Assembly (NCBI RefSeq): GCF_002261215.1
Contig: NZ_NEVS01000004.1
Span: 4,030,001-4,094,000 of the forward strand
Reading direction: 5' to 3'
Source of the DNA: Bordetella genomosp. 11
GTDB taxonomy: Bacteria; Pseudomonadota; Gammaproteobacteria; Burkholderiales; Burkholderiaceae_B
Length of the DNA: 64,000 nt
Within the stretch, counting starts at the first letter, position 1, and each line of letters begins with the position of its first letter. Shown piece by piece: positions 6,567-17,502 of the stretch. A program made the position numbers and the translations under genes. The notes beneath the pieces are model-generated. The model made no database searches. It was not told the DNA's origin and worked only from the letters and a program-made list of their open reading frames with translations.

Positions 6567-9500
6567 CTATGCGGCGCGGGCGGTGCCTCCGGCATTCGCA
6601 TGCGCGCCGCCCTCCAGGCGCTGCAACAACGCCGACCGCCGCGCGCGCGCCTTATCGATCGCCGCGTCCTTGATATGGCCATAGCCGCGGATCTCTTCGG
6701 GCAGGCTGGCGAGCGCCACGGCGATATCCAGGTTGCCGCGGCCAAGACGAGGCAATAGCGCCGCGATGGTGTCGCGATACTCGGCCACCAGCGCCCGTTC
6801 CGTACGCCGCTCCTTGGTGTATCCAAAGGGATCGAGCGGCGTGCCGCGCAGGAAGCGCGCCTTGCTCAGGATGCCGAAGGCTTTCATCATCCACGGCCCG
6901 AAGGAACGTTTGACCAAATGGCCTTGGGCATCGCGGCGTGAAAAGGCCGGCGGCGCCAGATGGAAGTTCAGCTTCCAGTCGCCTTCGAATTGTTCGGCGA
7001 TGCGGCGCAGGAAAACCCCATCGCTGTACAGGCGGGCCACCTCGTATTCGTCCTTGTACGCCATTAGCTTGAAGTAGTTTCGCGCGACGGCCTGGGCCAG
7101 GCGCGTGGTCCCGGTGGCGGCCAGTTCGGCCGTCGCGACCTGCTCGACGAAATCGGCATAGCGGCGCGCGTAGGTCTTGTTCTGGTAGTCGGCCAGGAAA
7201 CGCTCGCGCCGGCCGACCAGCGAAGCAAGATCCGCTGGCCAGCGTCGAGCCTGGCCGCCATCGCCGCCGGCCAGGGCGGCGCCGCGGCGGATCTCGATAA
7301 TTTCCGCGCCCGTGGCGCCGGCATCGTCGGCCGGGTCGCCGGCCGGCGCGATCAAGCGCTGGACCGCTGCCAGGTCCTGGGCGGCACGCCTGCCCCACGC
7401 GAAGGCCGCCTTATTGTTTTCGACCTGCTGGCCATTCAGCTCTATCGCGCGCAATAGCGTCTCGCGCGCCAGCGGAATCCAGCCCTTTTGGTAGGCATAG
7501 CCCATCATCAAGGGATTGGCGTAGATGGCGTCGCCCAGCAGACCCACGGCCAGTTCGGCGGCATCGACCGTATCCACCTGCCCCGGCATGCATGCGCCAT
7601 CGATATCGCGCTGCAGGCTATCGGACGGCAGGCGCCAGTCCGGATTGGAAATGAAAGCGGCGGTGGGCGCCACATCGCTATTGAGCAGCAGCCGCGTGCG
7701 TTCCGGCCGCATGCGCGCGAGCGCGTCGCGGCTGCTGGCCACGACAAGGTCTCCGGCCAGCACCAGGTCGGCCTCGCCCATCGCCACGCGCGTGTTAAGC
7801 AGATGACCCGGCGACTGGGCCAGGATGACGTGCGAATGCACCGCGCCGCCTTTCTGCGCCAGGCCCGCCATGTCCAGCACCGAACAGCCCTTGCCCTCCA
7901 GATGCGCGGCCATGCCCAGCAACTGCCCGATGGTCACCACGCCCGTACCGCCCACGCCCGCGATGAACACGCCATACGGGCGATCGAGAGCCGGTTGCTC
8001 CGGCTCCGGCAAAGCCGCGTCGATGGCTTCCTGGGCGCCTACGCCCTTGGGCTTGCGCAGCTTGCCGCCTTCCACCGTCACGAAACTGGGGCAGAAGCCG
8101 TTCAGGCACGAGAAATCCTTGTTGCAGCTGGACTGGTTGATCGTGCGCTTGCGGCCGAATTCGGTTTCCAGGGGTTCCACCGACAGGCAATTGGACTTGT
8201 CCGAACAATCGCCGCAGCCTTCGCACACGCGTTCGTTGATGACCACACGCCGCGCCGGATCGGGATAGGCGTTGTGCTTGCGCCGCCGGCGCTTTTCCGT
8301 CGCGCAGGTCTGGTCGTAGATCAGGATGGACACGCCGGGATAGTCGCGCAGTTCGCGCTGGACGCTATCCAATTCGTTGCGGTGCAGGACCGGCACGCCC
8401 GGCGCCATGCCGCTCATGTTCTTGTACTTCTCCGGCTCGTCCGTCACCACGACGATTTTCTCGATGCCCTCGGCGGCCAGCTGGCGCGTGATCATCGGTA
8501 CGCTGATCGGCCCGTCCACCGGCTGCCCCCCCGTCATGGCGACCGCATCGTTGAACAGGATCTTGTACGTGATGGGTGTCTTGGCGGCGACCGCGGCGCG
8601 GATGGCAAGCAGGCCGGAATGATAGTAGGTGCCATCGCCCAGATTGGCGAACACGTGTTTTTCATCCGTGAACGGCGCATGGCCCACCCACGGCACGCCC
8701 TCGCCGCCCATGTGGGTGAAGAGATCCGTGTTGCGGTCCATCCAGCGAACCATGTAATGGCAACCGATGCCGGCCATGCCGCGCGAACCCTCCGGCAGGC
8801 GCGTGGAGGTGTTATGCGGGCAGCCAGAACAGAACCAGGGCTTGCGCTCGGCCACCACGCGCGGCCGCGACAGGGCGCGTTCGCGCGCATCGATGAAGGC
8901 CAGGCGGGCCTCGATGCCGGCGCGCACGTCGGCGGGCAGCTCGAACTTCAACAGGCGCGTGCCGATCGCTTTCGCCACGATGGCCGGCGAAAACTCGTAG
9001 TGGGCCGGCAACAGCCAGTTGCCTTGCGGCACCGCCCATTCGCCGCCGTCCTTATCGTCGAACTTGCCGACCACGCGCGGAATCTTCTTGCCGCTGCCGA
9101 TCCAGCCGAACAGTTCTTCTTTCAGCTGGTACTCCAGCACCTGGCGCTTTTCCTCGACCACCAGGATCTCGTCCAGGCCTTCGGCGAAGCGCTGCATGCC
9201 GGTGGCTTCCAGCGGCCACACCATGCCGACCTTGAACAGGCGCACGCCGATGCGGCGGCACGTCTCGTCGTCCAGCCCCAGGTCGGCCAGCGCCTGGCGC
9301 GTATCCAGGTATGCCTTGCCCGATGTCATGATGCCGAAACGGGCCGATTCCTGCGGCACATGCCAGAGTTCGCGGTTCAGGCCGTTGGCCCGGGCATAGG
9401 CAAGCGCCGCATACAGCTTGAAGTCCAGCAGGCGCGCTTCCTGTTCCAGCGGCGTATCGGGCAGCCGGATATTCAGGCCGTCCGCCGGCATCTGGAAGTC

Positions 9501-10205
9501 GTGCGGTAACACGATGCCCACGCGGTCCGCGTCGACTTCGACCGACGCCGAAACCTCGACGATGTCGGTAATGCACTTCATGCCCACCCAGACGCCCGCG
9601 TAGCGGCTCATGGCCCAGCCATGCAGGCCGTAATCCAGGACTTCCTGCACCGTGGAGGGGAACAGCACCGGGATCAGGCAGGCCTTGAGCAAATGATCGC
9701 TTTGGTGCGGCAGCGTGGACGACTTCGCCGGATGATCGTCGCCGGCCACCACCAGCACGCCGCCGTGGCGCGAGGTACCTGCGGCGTTGGCATGCTTGAA
9801 TACATCGCCGCAACGGTCCACGCCGGGGCCCTTGCCGTACCACATGCCGAATACGCCGTCGTAGCGCGCCCCCGGATACAGGTTTACCTGCTGCGATCCC
9901 CATACGGCGGTGGCGGCAAGGTCTTCGTTCACGCCCGGCTGGAATACCACGTGGTGGGCCTTCAGGTATTTGGCCGCCTTCCACATGTTCAGGTCCACGC
10001 CCCCCAGGGGCGAGCCGCGATAGCCGGAAATAAACCCCGCCGTGTTCAGGCCGGCGCGTGCATCGCGCGTGCGCTGCATCATGGGCAGACGCACCAGGGC
10101 GTGGATGCCGCTCATCCAGGCACGGCCGGTTTCGAGGGAGTATTTGTCGTCCAGCTGGACCGAATCGAGCGCGGCGCGCTGCGCCGGCGTAAGGGGGGCA
10201 TTCAT
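6567..10205 (-). CDS. Indolepyruvate ferredoxin oxidoreductase, fused IorA-IorB type
   Basis: A 1212-residue single-chain enzyme of the kind found in beta- and alphaproteobacteria. It oxidatively decarboxylates aryl (or related) 2-oxo acids to acyl-CoA using thiamine diphosphate and Fe-S clusters. Order of parts: N-terminal pyrimidine-binding domain (GFISGYRGSPLGG), TPP domain (CSGCPHNTST; GDGTYYHSG), a ferredoxin-like cluster region (CEGCGDCSDKSNC and later CNKDFSCLNGFC), the gamma/IorB domain (GVGGTGVVTIGQLLG, GLAQKGGAVHSH) and a long C-terminal extension typical of these fusions. The frame is open to 10448, but MNAPLTPAQRAALDSVQLDDKY starts at ATG 10205, preceded by GGAG seven bases away. 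It is divergent from mutY. Role in aromatic amino-acid catabolism is inferred from the family. Confidence 0.88.
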   Translation of the reverse strand: MNAPLTPAQRAALDSVQLDDKYSLETGRAWMSGIHALVRLPMMQRTRDARAGLNTAGFISGYRGSPLGGVDLNMWKAAKYLKAHHVVFQPGVNEDLAATAVWGSQQVNLYPGARYDGVFGMWYGKGPGVDRCGDVFKHANAAGTSRHGGVLVVAGDDHPAKSSTLPHQSDHLLKACLIPVLFPSTVQEVLDYGLHGWAMSRYAGVWVGMKCITDIVEVSASVEVDADRVGIVLPHDFQMPADGLNIRLPDTPLEQEARLLDFKLYAALAYARANGLNRELWHVPQESARFGIMTSGKAYLDTRQALADLGLDDETCRRIGVRLFKVGMVWPLEATGMQRFAEGLDEILVVEEKRQVLEYQLKEELFGWIGSGKKIPRVVGKFDDKDGGEWAVPQGNWLLPAHYEFSPAIVAKAIGTRLLKFELPADVRAGIEARLAFIDARERALSRPRVVAERKPWFCSGCPHNTSTRLPEGSRGMAGIGCHYMVRWMDRNTDLFTHMGGEGVPWVGHAPFTDEKHVFANLGDGTYYHSGLLAIRAAVAAKTPITYKILFNDAVAMTGGQPVDGPISVPMITRQLAAEGIEKIVVVTDEPEKYKNMSGMAPGVPVLHRNELDSVQRELRDYPGVSILIYDQTCATEKRRRRKHNAYPDPARRVVINERVCEGCGDCSDKSNCLSVEPLETEFGRKRTINQSSCNKDFSCLNGFCPSFVTVEGGKLRKPKGVGAQEAIDAALPEPEQPALDRPYGVFIAGVGGTGVVTIGQLLGMAAHLEGKGCSVLDMAGLAQKGGAVHSHVILAQSPGHLLNTRVAMGEADLVLAGDLVVASSRDALARMRPERTRLLLNSDVAPTAAFISNPDWRLPSDSLQRDIDGACMPGQVDTVDAAELAVGLLGDAIYANPLMMGYAYQKGWIPLARETLLRAIELNGQQVENNKAAFAWGRRAAQDLAAVQRLIAPAGDPADDAGATGAEIIEIRRGAALAGGDGGQARRWPADLASLVGRRERFLADYQNKTYARRYADFVEQVATAELAATGTTRLAQAVARNYFKLMAYKDEYEVARLYSDGVFLRRIAEQFEGDWKLNFHLAPPAFSRRDAQGHLVKRSFGPWMMKAFGILSKARFLRGTPLDPFGYTKERRTERALVAEYRDTIAALLPRLGRGNLDIAVALASLPEEIRGYGHIKDAAIDKARARRSALLQRLEGGAHANAGGTARAA

Positions 10206-10377
10206 GCAGTCTCCGTTTGTCTTGGATCGCTCGTGCCGGGCGGGGGATCGCCTCTTGTGAAGGCCTACCGGCCGGCATAAACAGTCAACCAGGCTTTTCC
10301 ATCCTGCCTGTACGGGTGTTTTACTCCTGGGCATGCGGCCGCGCAATCGGTGTTCCCGAGGATGCCATAATCGCGCC

Positions 10378-11469
10378 ATGGACTTCGCAACCCGAATCGC
10401 CACCTGGCAGCAGCGCCACGGGCGCCACGACCTGCCATGGCAGAACACCCGGGATCCCTACCGCATCTGGCTGTCGGAAATCATGCTGCAGCAGACCCAG
10501 GTGAGCACAGTCATCCCGTATTACGAGCGCTTTCTGGAACGCTTCCCGGACCTGGCGGCCCTGGCCGCCGCCGACCAGGAAGCCGTCATGCCCTATTGGG
10601 CCGGCCTGGGCTACTACGCGCGCGCGCGCAACCTGCATCGCTGCGCGCAGGACATCGTGCAGCATTGGGGCGGGTCATTTCCGCCGGACGCCTCGTCCAT
10701 CGCCACGCTGCCGGGCATAGGCCGCTCCACCGCCGCCGCCATCGCTGCCTTTGCCTATGGCGAGCGATCGCCCATCATGGATGGCAACGTCAAGCGCGTG
10801 TTTGCGCGCCATTTCGGCGTCGCCGGGGACCCGGCGCGGCGCGAAACCGAAATCCGCCTCTGGGCCCTGGCCGACGCGCAACTGGCCGACGGTGCCGGAC
10901 ACGGCATCGACATGGCGGCCTATACCCAGGGCCTGATGGACCTGGGCGCCACGATATGCACGCGCGGCAAGCCGCTGTGCGACCGCTGTCCCGTGCGCGA
11001 AACCTGTGTCGCGCGGCGCGACGGCCGCCAGGCGGAACTCCCCACACCCAAGGCGCGCAAGGTAGCGCCGGAGCGGCGCACGGGTATGCTGGTGCTGGGA
11101 CACGAGGGCCGGATACTGCTGGAACAGCGCCCCTCGCCGGGTATCTGGGGGGGGTTGTGGAGCCTGCCGGAATTCGACGCCGGCCTGGACGCGGCGGCGG
11201 CTTGCGCCGCCCTGGGCGCCTCGCCGGGCACGGTTTTCGAACTGGCGGCGTTCTCGCATACGTTCACGCACTTTCGCCTGCACGTGCGCCCCTGGTACGT
11301 CGCCGTGGCGCAAGCGCGCATCGAACAAGAGCGGCCATGGCAATGGGTGGACGCGGAGGCGTGCGCCCGCATCGCCCTGCCCGCGCCGGTGCGCAAGCTC
11401 GTGGACGGCCTGTTCGCGGCCGGGTTGCCGGAAGCACTGATGGCGCCGGCCGCCGCGACCGGTCCCTAG
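10378..11469 (+). CDS. mutY: A/G-specific adenine DNA glycosylase MutY
   Basis: 363 residues. MutY removes adenine mispaired with 8-oxoguanine. Motifs: catalytic Glu in RIWLSEIMLQQTQV, the helix-hairpin-helix LPGIGRSTAAAIAAFAYG, catalytic Asp region GHGIDMAAYTQGLMDLGATIC and the [4Fe-4S] cluster C-X6-C-X2-C-X5-C (CTRGKPLCDRCPVRETC). The C-terminal third is the NUDIX-like domain that recognises 8-oxoG (MLVLGHEGRILLEQRPSPGIWGGLWSLPEF). The start at 10378 gives the canonical N-terminus. Its stop overlaps the stop of convergent rodA in the palindrome CTAG. Confidence 0.95.
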   Translation: MDFATRIATWQQRHGRHDLPWQNTRDPYRIWLSEIMLQQTQVSTVIPYYERFLERFPDLAALAAADQEAVMPYWAGLGYYARARNLHRCAQDIVQHWGGSFPPDASSIATLPGIGRSTAAAIAAFAYGERSPIMDGNVKRVFARHFGVAGDPARRETEIRLWALADAQLADGAGHGIDMAAYTQGLMDLGATICTRGKPLCDRCPVRETCVARRDGRQAELPTPKARKVAPERRTGMLVLGHEGRILLEQRPSPGIWGGLWSLPEFDAGLDAAAACAALGASPGTVFELAAFSHTFTHFRLHVRPWYVAVAQARIEQERPWQWVDAEACARIALPAPVRKLVDGLFAAGLPEALMAPAAATGP

Positions 11470-12602
11470 GTCTTGGCCGATCGATGCCGGTTCACGCTCA
11501 TCAGCATCCCGCAGGCCACCCCCACGGTCAGCAAGGCGGTCCCGCCATAGCTCATGAACGGCAAGGGCACGCCCACCACGGGCAGGATGCCCGTCACCAT
11601 CCCGATGTTCACGAACACATAGATGAAGAACATCATCGTCAGGGATCCGCTTAGCAGGCGGCCGAATTGCGTGGTGGCCCGCGTGGCGATGGTCAGGCCG
11701 CGGGCGATCAGCAATCCATACAGCACCAGGATCAGCACGCCGCCATACAGGCCGAATTCCTCCGCGTAGACCGCGAAGATGAAGTCGGTGGTGCGCTCGG
11801 GAATGAAGTCCAGGTGCGTCTGGGTGCCTTTCATATAGCCCTTGCCGTACAGGCCGCCCGATCCCACCGCGATCATCGACTGGATGGTATGGAAACCCTT
11901 GCCCAGCGGATCCGAACTGGGATCCAGCAAGGTGCATACACGATGCTTCTGGTAGTCGTGCAGGACGACCCAGTCCACATCCGGCTGGCATAGCTGGCCT
12001 TCGTAGCTGACCAGCGCGCCCACGCCGATAACGCCCGCCACGACCACCGGCACCAGCAGCTTGAAGGACAGCCCCGCGAAGTAGATGACGCAGAAGCCGG
12101 CGCCAAACACCAGCAGCGCCGTGCCCAGGTCGGGCTGGCGCACGATAAGCAGGAAGGGCACGCCCAGCAGCAGGCCGGCGAACAGGAAGTCCCTGATGCG
12201 GACCTGCCCTTCATGCCGCTGGAAATACCAGGCCAGCATCAAGGGCAGCGCGATCTTCATCATTTCCGACGGCTGGATGCGCGTGACGCCCAGGTTCAGC
12301 CAGCGGGTGGCGCCCTTGCTCGTTTCGCCGAACAGCTCCACGGCCACCAGCAGCGCCACGCCCAGCACATAGGCCGGCGGCGCGCACTTCATCAAGAGTT
12401 TGGGCGGGATCAGAGCCACCACCCACATGGCAAAGAAAGCGATGACGAAATTGCGCGACTGGTCGGCGAAACGCCAATCGGTGCTGCCCACCGCCGAATG
12501 CATGACGGTCAGCCCCAGGGCGGTCAGCAGGACCAGGATGAAGAGCATGGGCCAATCGAAGGCCGTGACCACACGCAGCAGGATCAATGCCAGGCGCTTC
12601 AT
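11466..12602 (-). CDS. rodA: Rod-shape SEDS peptidoglycan glycosyltransferase RodA (MrdB)
   Basis: 378 residues with about ten hydrophobic segments. RodA polymerises lipid II in the elongasome together with PBP2. SEDS-family signatures: GATRWLNLGVTRIQPSEMMKIALPLMLAWYF and, near the C-terminus, GILPVVGVPLPFMSYGGTALL. It overlaps the end of mrdA by four bases (ATGA), the last gene of the mreB-mreC-mreD-mrdA-rodA unit, implying translational coupling and equal production with its transpeptidase partner. Confidence 0.95.
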   Translation of the reverse strand: MKRLALILLRVVTAFDWPMLFILVLLTALGLTVMHSAVGSTDWRFADQSRNFVIAFFAMWVVALIPPKLLMKCAPPAYVLGVALLVAVELFGETSKGATRWLNLGVTRIQPSEMMKIALPLMLAWYFQRHEGQVRIRDFLFAGLLLGVPFLLIVRQPDLGTALLVFGAGFCVIYFAGLSFKLLVPVVVAGVIGVGALVSYEGQLCQPDVDWVVLHDYQKHRVCTLLDPSSDPLGKGFHTIQSMIAVGSGGLYGKGYMKGTQTHLDFIPERTTDFIFAVYAEEFGLYGGVLILVLYGLLIARGLTIATRATTQFGRLLSGSLTMMFFIYVFVNIGMVTGILPVVGVPLPFMSYGGTALLTVGVACGMLMSVNRHRSAKT

Positions 12603-14707
12603 CGCGCGGTTCCCGTCATGGCGGCATCCGTATTGACGACAACGGCGGGCTGGCGCGGCGGCATGTCGGACTGGTTGAGCGCGGCATCGGGCCGGCGTGG
12701 CGGGCTATCGGGCCTGTTGTCCGCGAGCCTGGCGGGCGAGGATGGCGCGGCCGGCCTGACCGCGGCGACGGCCGGCCGCGGGCCGGCTTTGCCTACCGCG
12801 ACGGCCGTCTGCTGGCCCGGTTTGCCCGCGGCGACGTCCGGCTGCTTGGGCGGCGTGTCCGGATGCTCCTCGACGAGCCAGGCATCGAACACCTTGCGGG
12901 CGATCGGCGCGGCGGCGCTGGCGCCCCAGCCGGCGTTTTCCACGATCAGCGCGACGGCGATGCGCGGATGGTCCACCGGCGCGAAACCCATGAATAAGGC
13001 GTGGTCGCGCAGGCGTTCGTTGACGGCACTGGCGTGGTAGCGCGCGCCACGCAGGCTGTAAACCTGCGCCGTGCCGGTCTTGCCGGCGGCCTGGTAGGCG
13101 GCGCCGCGAAACGGCTGCCGTGCCGTCCCCACGCGAACCACATCCGCCATGGCCCCCTTGACTATGTCCAGGTTGGCCTGGTGCAGCGGTATCTGGTAGG
13201 TGGGCGCGGTAGGCATATCCGCGAACTTGCCGGTGCGCGGGTCTTCCACCGCATGCACCAGATGGGGCTTGCGATACAGGCCGTTGTCGGCCAGCGTGGA
13301 GGTGGCCTGCGCCAGCTGCATGATGGTGAAGGCGTTGTAGCCCTGCCCCACCGCGACCGACACCGATTCGCCGGCGTACCAGCGCTGTTTGTCCTTGTCC
13401 TTGTAGGCCGCGCGCTTCCAGGCGGTCGAGGGGAGCACGCCGCGCTTTTCGCCGTCCAGGTCGATGCCGGTGATCTGCCCGAAACCGAACTGCTTGGTGA
13501 AATCGTGCAGGGCATCCACGCCGATCTCCGGCCCCAGCGAAAAGAAGTAGGTATCCGAGGACACCACCAGGGCTTTGTGCATATCGGTGGGCCCGAACAC
13601 CGCGCCCGCCGCGTTGCGGAATTTCTGCCCGCCGAATTCGAAATAGCCGGGATCCGGGATACGGTCGGTCGCGCGGCGCTTGCCCAGCTCCAGGGCCGCC
13701 ATGGCCACGAAAGGCTTGTACGTCGACCCGATCGGATAGGTACCGTAAATGGGCCGGTTGATCAGGGGATGGTCCGGCGATTCGTTCAACATGCGCCAGT
13801 TGTCCACGTCGATGCCGTCGACGAACAGATTGGGGTCGAACGACGGTTGCGAGACGAAAGCCAGGACTTCGCCGGTATCCGGATCCAGCGCGACCAGGGC
13901 GCCGCGCTGGTCGCCGAAGGCTTCCTCTGCGACTTTCTGCAGCCGCAGGTCGATGGACAGCTCGATGTCCGAACCCGGCACCGGGTCGATGCGGCGCAGG
14001 GTCCGCACGGGCCGCCCGCCCGCCGTCACTTCGACTTCTTCGAGCCCGGTACGGCCATGCAGTTGGGCTTCCCAGCTTTTCTCGATGCCCTTCTTGCCGA
14101 TGACATCGGTACCGCGGTAATTGCCCAGCTGTCCGTTGGCTTCCAGTTCCTCGATATCGCTGTCGGAGATACGGCCGATATACCCCACCACGTGCGCCGC
14201 CGACTTGCCCTCGGGATATTCGCGCACCCAGCGGGCGCGCAGCTCCACGCCGGGAAACTGGAAGGCATGGGCGGCGAACCAGGCAGCCTCGGTGTCGTTC
14301 AGGTTGTCGCGCAGCGTCAGCGTCGCGTAGCGGCTGTTTTCCGCGATGCGCCGCTTCAGCCTGCGCTGATCCGAAGGGCTCAGGTAGACCACGGGGGTCA
14401 GCGCCTTGAAAAGCGCATCGATATTGCCCACCTGCGCCGGCACGATGTCCAGGGTGTACGTGCGGTAGTTGCGCGCCAGCACGACGCCGTTGCGGTCCAG
14501 GATTTCGCCGCGCCGCGGCGGGATGGGCACCACGGCGATCCGATTGCGGTCCGCGCGCTCGGACAAGCCCTCGTAGCGGTCCACCTGCAGCATCCAGAAG
14601 CGGCCGATGAGCAGGCTGAAGCACAGCAGCGCCGCGATGCCGCCCACCCAGGCGCGCAGTCGGAAGCGCTGTTTCTGCTGCGCGCCGGTTTTCTTGAATT
14701 CAAACAT
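12599..14707 (-). CDS. mrdA: Penicillin-binding protein 2 (MrdA), elongasome transpeptidase
   Basis: 702 residues. One N-terminal membrane anchor (about 23-40), a PBP dimerisation/pedestal domain (about 60-240), and the transpeptidase domain with S328-T-Y-K331 (PIGSTYKPFVAM), the SSD motif (VVSSDTYFFSLG) and KTGTAQV. It cross-links peptidoglycan during lateral growth, working with RodA. Unusual is a C-terminal tail of about 80 residues after the catalytic domain, rich in Pro, Ala, Gly, Arg and Lys, with loosely repeated units (QPDVAAGKPGQQ, RPAVAAVRPAAP, RRPDAALNQSDMPPRQP). The family is usually about 620-640 residues long, so this tail is an addition. Confidence 0.95.
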   Translation of the reverse strand: MFEFKKTGAQQKQRFRLRAWVGGIAALLCFSLLIGRFWMLQVDRYEGLSERADRNRIAVVPIPPRRGEILDRNGVVLARNYRTYTLDIVPAQVGNIDALFKALTPVVYLSPSDQRRLKRRIAENSRYATLTLRDNLNDTEAAWFAAHAFQFPGVELRARWVREYPEGKSAAHVVGYIGRISDSDIEELEANGQLGNYRGTDVIGKKGIEKSWEAQLHGRTGLEEVEVTAGGRPVRTLRRIDPVPGSDIELSIDLRLQKVAEEAFGDQRGALVALDPDTGEVLAFVSQPSFDPNLFVDGIDVDNWRMLNESPDHPLINRPIYGTYPIGSTYKPFVAMAALELGKRRATDRIPDPGYFEFGGQKFRNAAGAVFGPTDMHKALVVSSDTYFFSLGPEIGVDALHDFTKQFGFGQITGIDLDGEKRGVLPSTAWKRAAYKDKDKQRWYAGESVSVAVGQGYNAFTIMQLAQATSTLADNGLYRKPHLVHAVEDPRTGKFADMPTAPTYQIPLHQANLDIVKGAMADVVRVGTARQPFRGAAYQAAGKTGTAQVYSLRGARYHASAVNERLRDHALFMGFAPVDHPRIAVALIVENAGWGASAAAPIARKVFDAWLVEEHPDTPPKQPDVAAGKPGQQTAVAVGKAGPRPAVAAVRPAAPSSPARLADNRPDSPPRRPDAALNQSDMPPRQPAVVVNTDAAMTGTAR

Positions 14708-14719
14708 GTCTGGAAAGGG

Positions 14720-15283
14720 TCAGACCGAGGGCGATTCGGCATCGTCGGCGCCACGCGTCGGCAGATGCAGGAGCCAGCCCACGACGGGCCACAGCGCGGC
14801 GGTGAGCGCCGTGCCGACAGCCCAGTCCCAGCCCGGCCATCTCCCGGCGATCCACGCCTTGATCAGTACGGTAAGCAGCCGCGCCACGAAGAAGATGGGC
14901 AGCATGTGCATCGCCTGACTCCACAGGTCGAAGCGCTGCAGGCGGCGATGCAGGATGACGGCGCCGTAGGCGACCACGGTATAGGACAGGGCATTGCCCC
15001 CCAGCACCCCGGCATCGTGCACGTCCATCAGCAGGCCGAAGGCGAAAGCAGTCACCATGCCGATGCGCCGCGGTTCGTGTACGCACCAGAACGCGATCAC
15101 CAGGATCAGGATATCGGGCGATTGTTCCCACAGCCGCCATGGCAGCAGCGAGATCAGCCAGACCACGAACACCGACCCCCACACCATCACGGGATGCGCG
15201 GGGCGCGCGACGCGTTCGGGTTCGACCGTCCGGCGCGGGCGCAGGACCGCGCCCTGGGATTCACTCCGGTTTATCGGACTCAA
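14720..15283 (-). CDS. mreD: Rod shape-determining membrane protein MreD
   Basis: 187 residues with about five hydrophobic segments (VWGSVFVVWLISLLPWRLW; DILILVIAFWCVHEP; and others), the usual MreD layout with GLLMDVHDAGVLGGNALSY. MreD is an inner-membrane part of the elongasome. There is no ATG or GTG in frame near the expected N-terminus. The best start is TTG at 15283, which has a perfect AGGAGG nine bases upstream and lies inside the mreC end, overlapping it by about 20 bp. An alternative without support is the in-frame GTG-ATG pair about 30 codons further in, which would cut off most of the cytoplasmic N-terminus. Confidence 0.88.
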   Translation of the reverse strand: MSPINRSESQGAVLRPRRTVEPERVARPAHPVMVWGSVFVVWLISLLPWRLWEQSPDILILVIAFWCVHEPRRIGMVTAFAFGLLMDVHDAGVLGGNALSYTVVAYGAVILHRRLQRFDLWSQAMHMLPIFFVARLLTVLIKAWIAGRWPGWDWAVGTALTAALWPVVGWLLHLPTRGADDAESPSV

Positions 15284-16160
15284 TGGAGTCGGCCTCCTGG
15301 CGGTTGACTTCGGCGCGCTTGACGTCGACTTGCAGAACGAGGAAGTGCCGGTACCGTTCCGGATGGGCCAGCGGCTCGACCAGGGCACGGGCGAAGCCGG
15401 ACGCGGTATCGCGTTCGACCTTCGTCACCTTGGCCACCGGCAGGCCCGCCGGGAACAGGCCGCCGACACCGCTGGTGATAATAGTATCGCCCTCTTTGAT
15501 GTCGGCATTGGCCGCGAGATAGCGAACTTCCATCTTGCCGGGCTGGTTGCTGCCGAAAGCGATCAGCCGCAGGCCGTTTCGCAGGATCTGCACCGGGATG
15601 GACACCTGCTCATCGGTGACCAGCGCCGCTTCGGCGGTCATGGGCGTCACCCGCACGATCTGGCCCACCACGCCGCCTTCGTCGATGACCGGCATGCCGG
15701 GGGCCAGCCCCTGGCGGCTGCCCTTGTTGAACACCAGCCGCTGATTGAAGGCGTTGGGCGGTTCGTAGAGGACTTCGACCACCACCGCCTGCTGCGACAA
15801 GGTATCGGTCACACCCAGCAGCCGGCGCAACTGGGCGTTTTCCGCGGCCATCTGGGCGGCATGGGTGGCGACCTGCGCCAGCTCGATGCGCTGGCGCTGC
15901 AGGGCTTCGTTTTCGGAACGAACCAGATTGGCGGCGTTGTACCACTCGTTGATCTGCTGGACCACATCGCGCGGCAGCAGGACGGCACGCTGGAAGGGAT
16001 AGAGGGCGACGGAAACGACCCGCCGCACGGGCTCGAGCACGCGCCACTGCGAATCGCTCACCAATAGCGCCAGCGCCAGAACGACCAGGATGGCCAGCCT
16101 GGCTTCGGCCGGCAGGCCGTGTCGGAACAGCCGCGGTGTGGTGGCGTTAAGTTGGGGCAT
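15261..16160 (-). CDS. mreC: Rod shape-determining protein MreC
   Basis: 299 residues. An N-terminal membrane anchor (about 21-36) is followed by a coiled-coil stretch (about 70-115, SENEALQRQRIELAQVATHAAQ) and a periplasmic beta domain (NQRLVFNKGSRQGLAPGMPVIDEGGVVGQI; IITSGVGGLFPAGLPVA). MreC links cytoskeletal MreB to PBP2. Second gene of the operon, 80 bp after mreB. The acidic C-terminus ends in the region where mreD translation starts. Confidence 0.95.
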   Translation of the reverse strand: MPQLNATTPRLFRHGLPAEARLAILVVLALALLVSDSQWRVLEPVRRVVSVALYPFQRAVLLPRDVVQQINEWYNAANLVRSENEALQRQRIELAQVATHAAQMAAENAQLRRLLGVTDTLSQQAVVVEVLYEPPNAFNQRLVFNKGSRQGLAPGMPVIDEGGVVGQIVRVTPMTAEAALVTDEQVSIPVQILRNGLRLIAFGSNQPGKMEVRYLAANADIKEGDTIITSGVGGLFPAGLPVAKVTKVERDTASGFARALVEPLAHPERYRHFLVLQVDVKRAEVNRQEADSIESDKPE

Positions 16161-16241
16161 GGATACTCACGGGCTTATGGCCCGGTGCCGGCCGCCCACC
16201 GTAGCCGCTTCGGGCGAAGCGGCCGCGGCCAGGCGCATGGA

Positions 16242-17502
<1,261 letters not shown>

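Noticed and set aside
7488..9509. 673-codon plus-strand frame inside the oxidoreductase gene
   Set aside because: His/Arg/Ala-rich antisense shadow of a high-GC gene; no start signal or motifs.
13001..15307. 768-codon plus-strand frame opposite mrdA/mreD
   Set aside because: Antisense shadow; the other strand carries clear PBP2 and MreD motifs.
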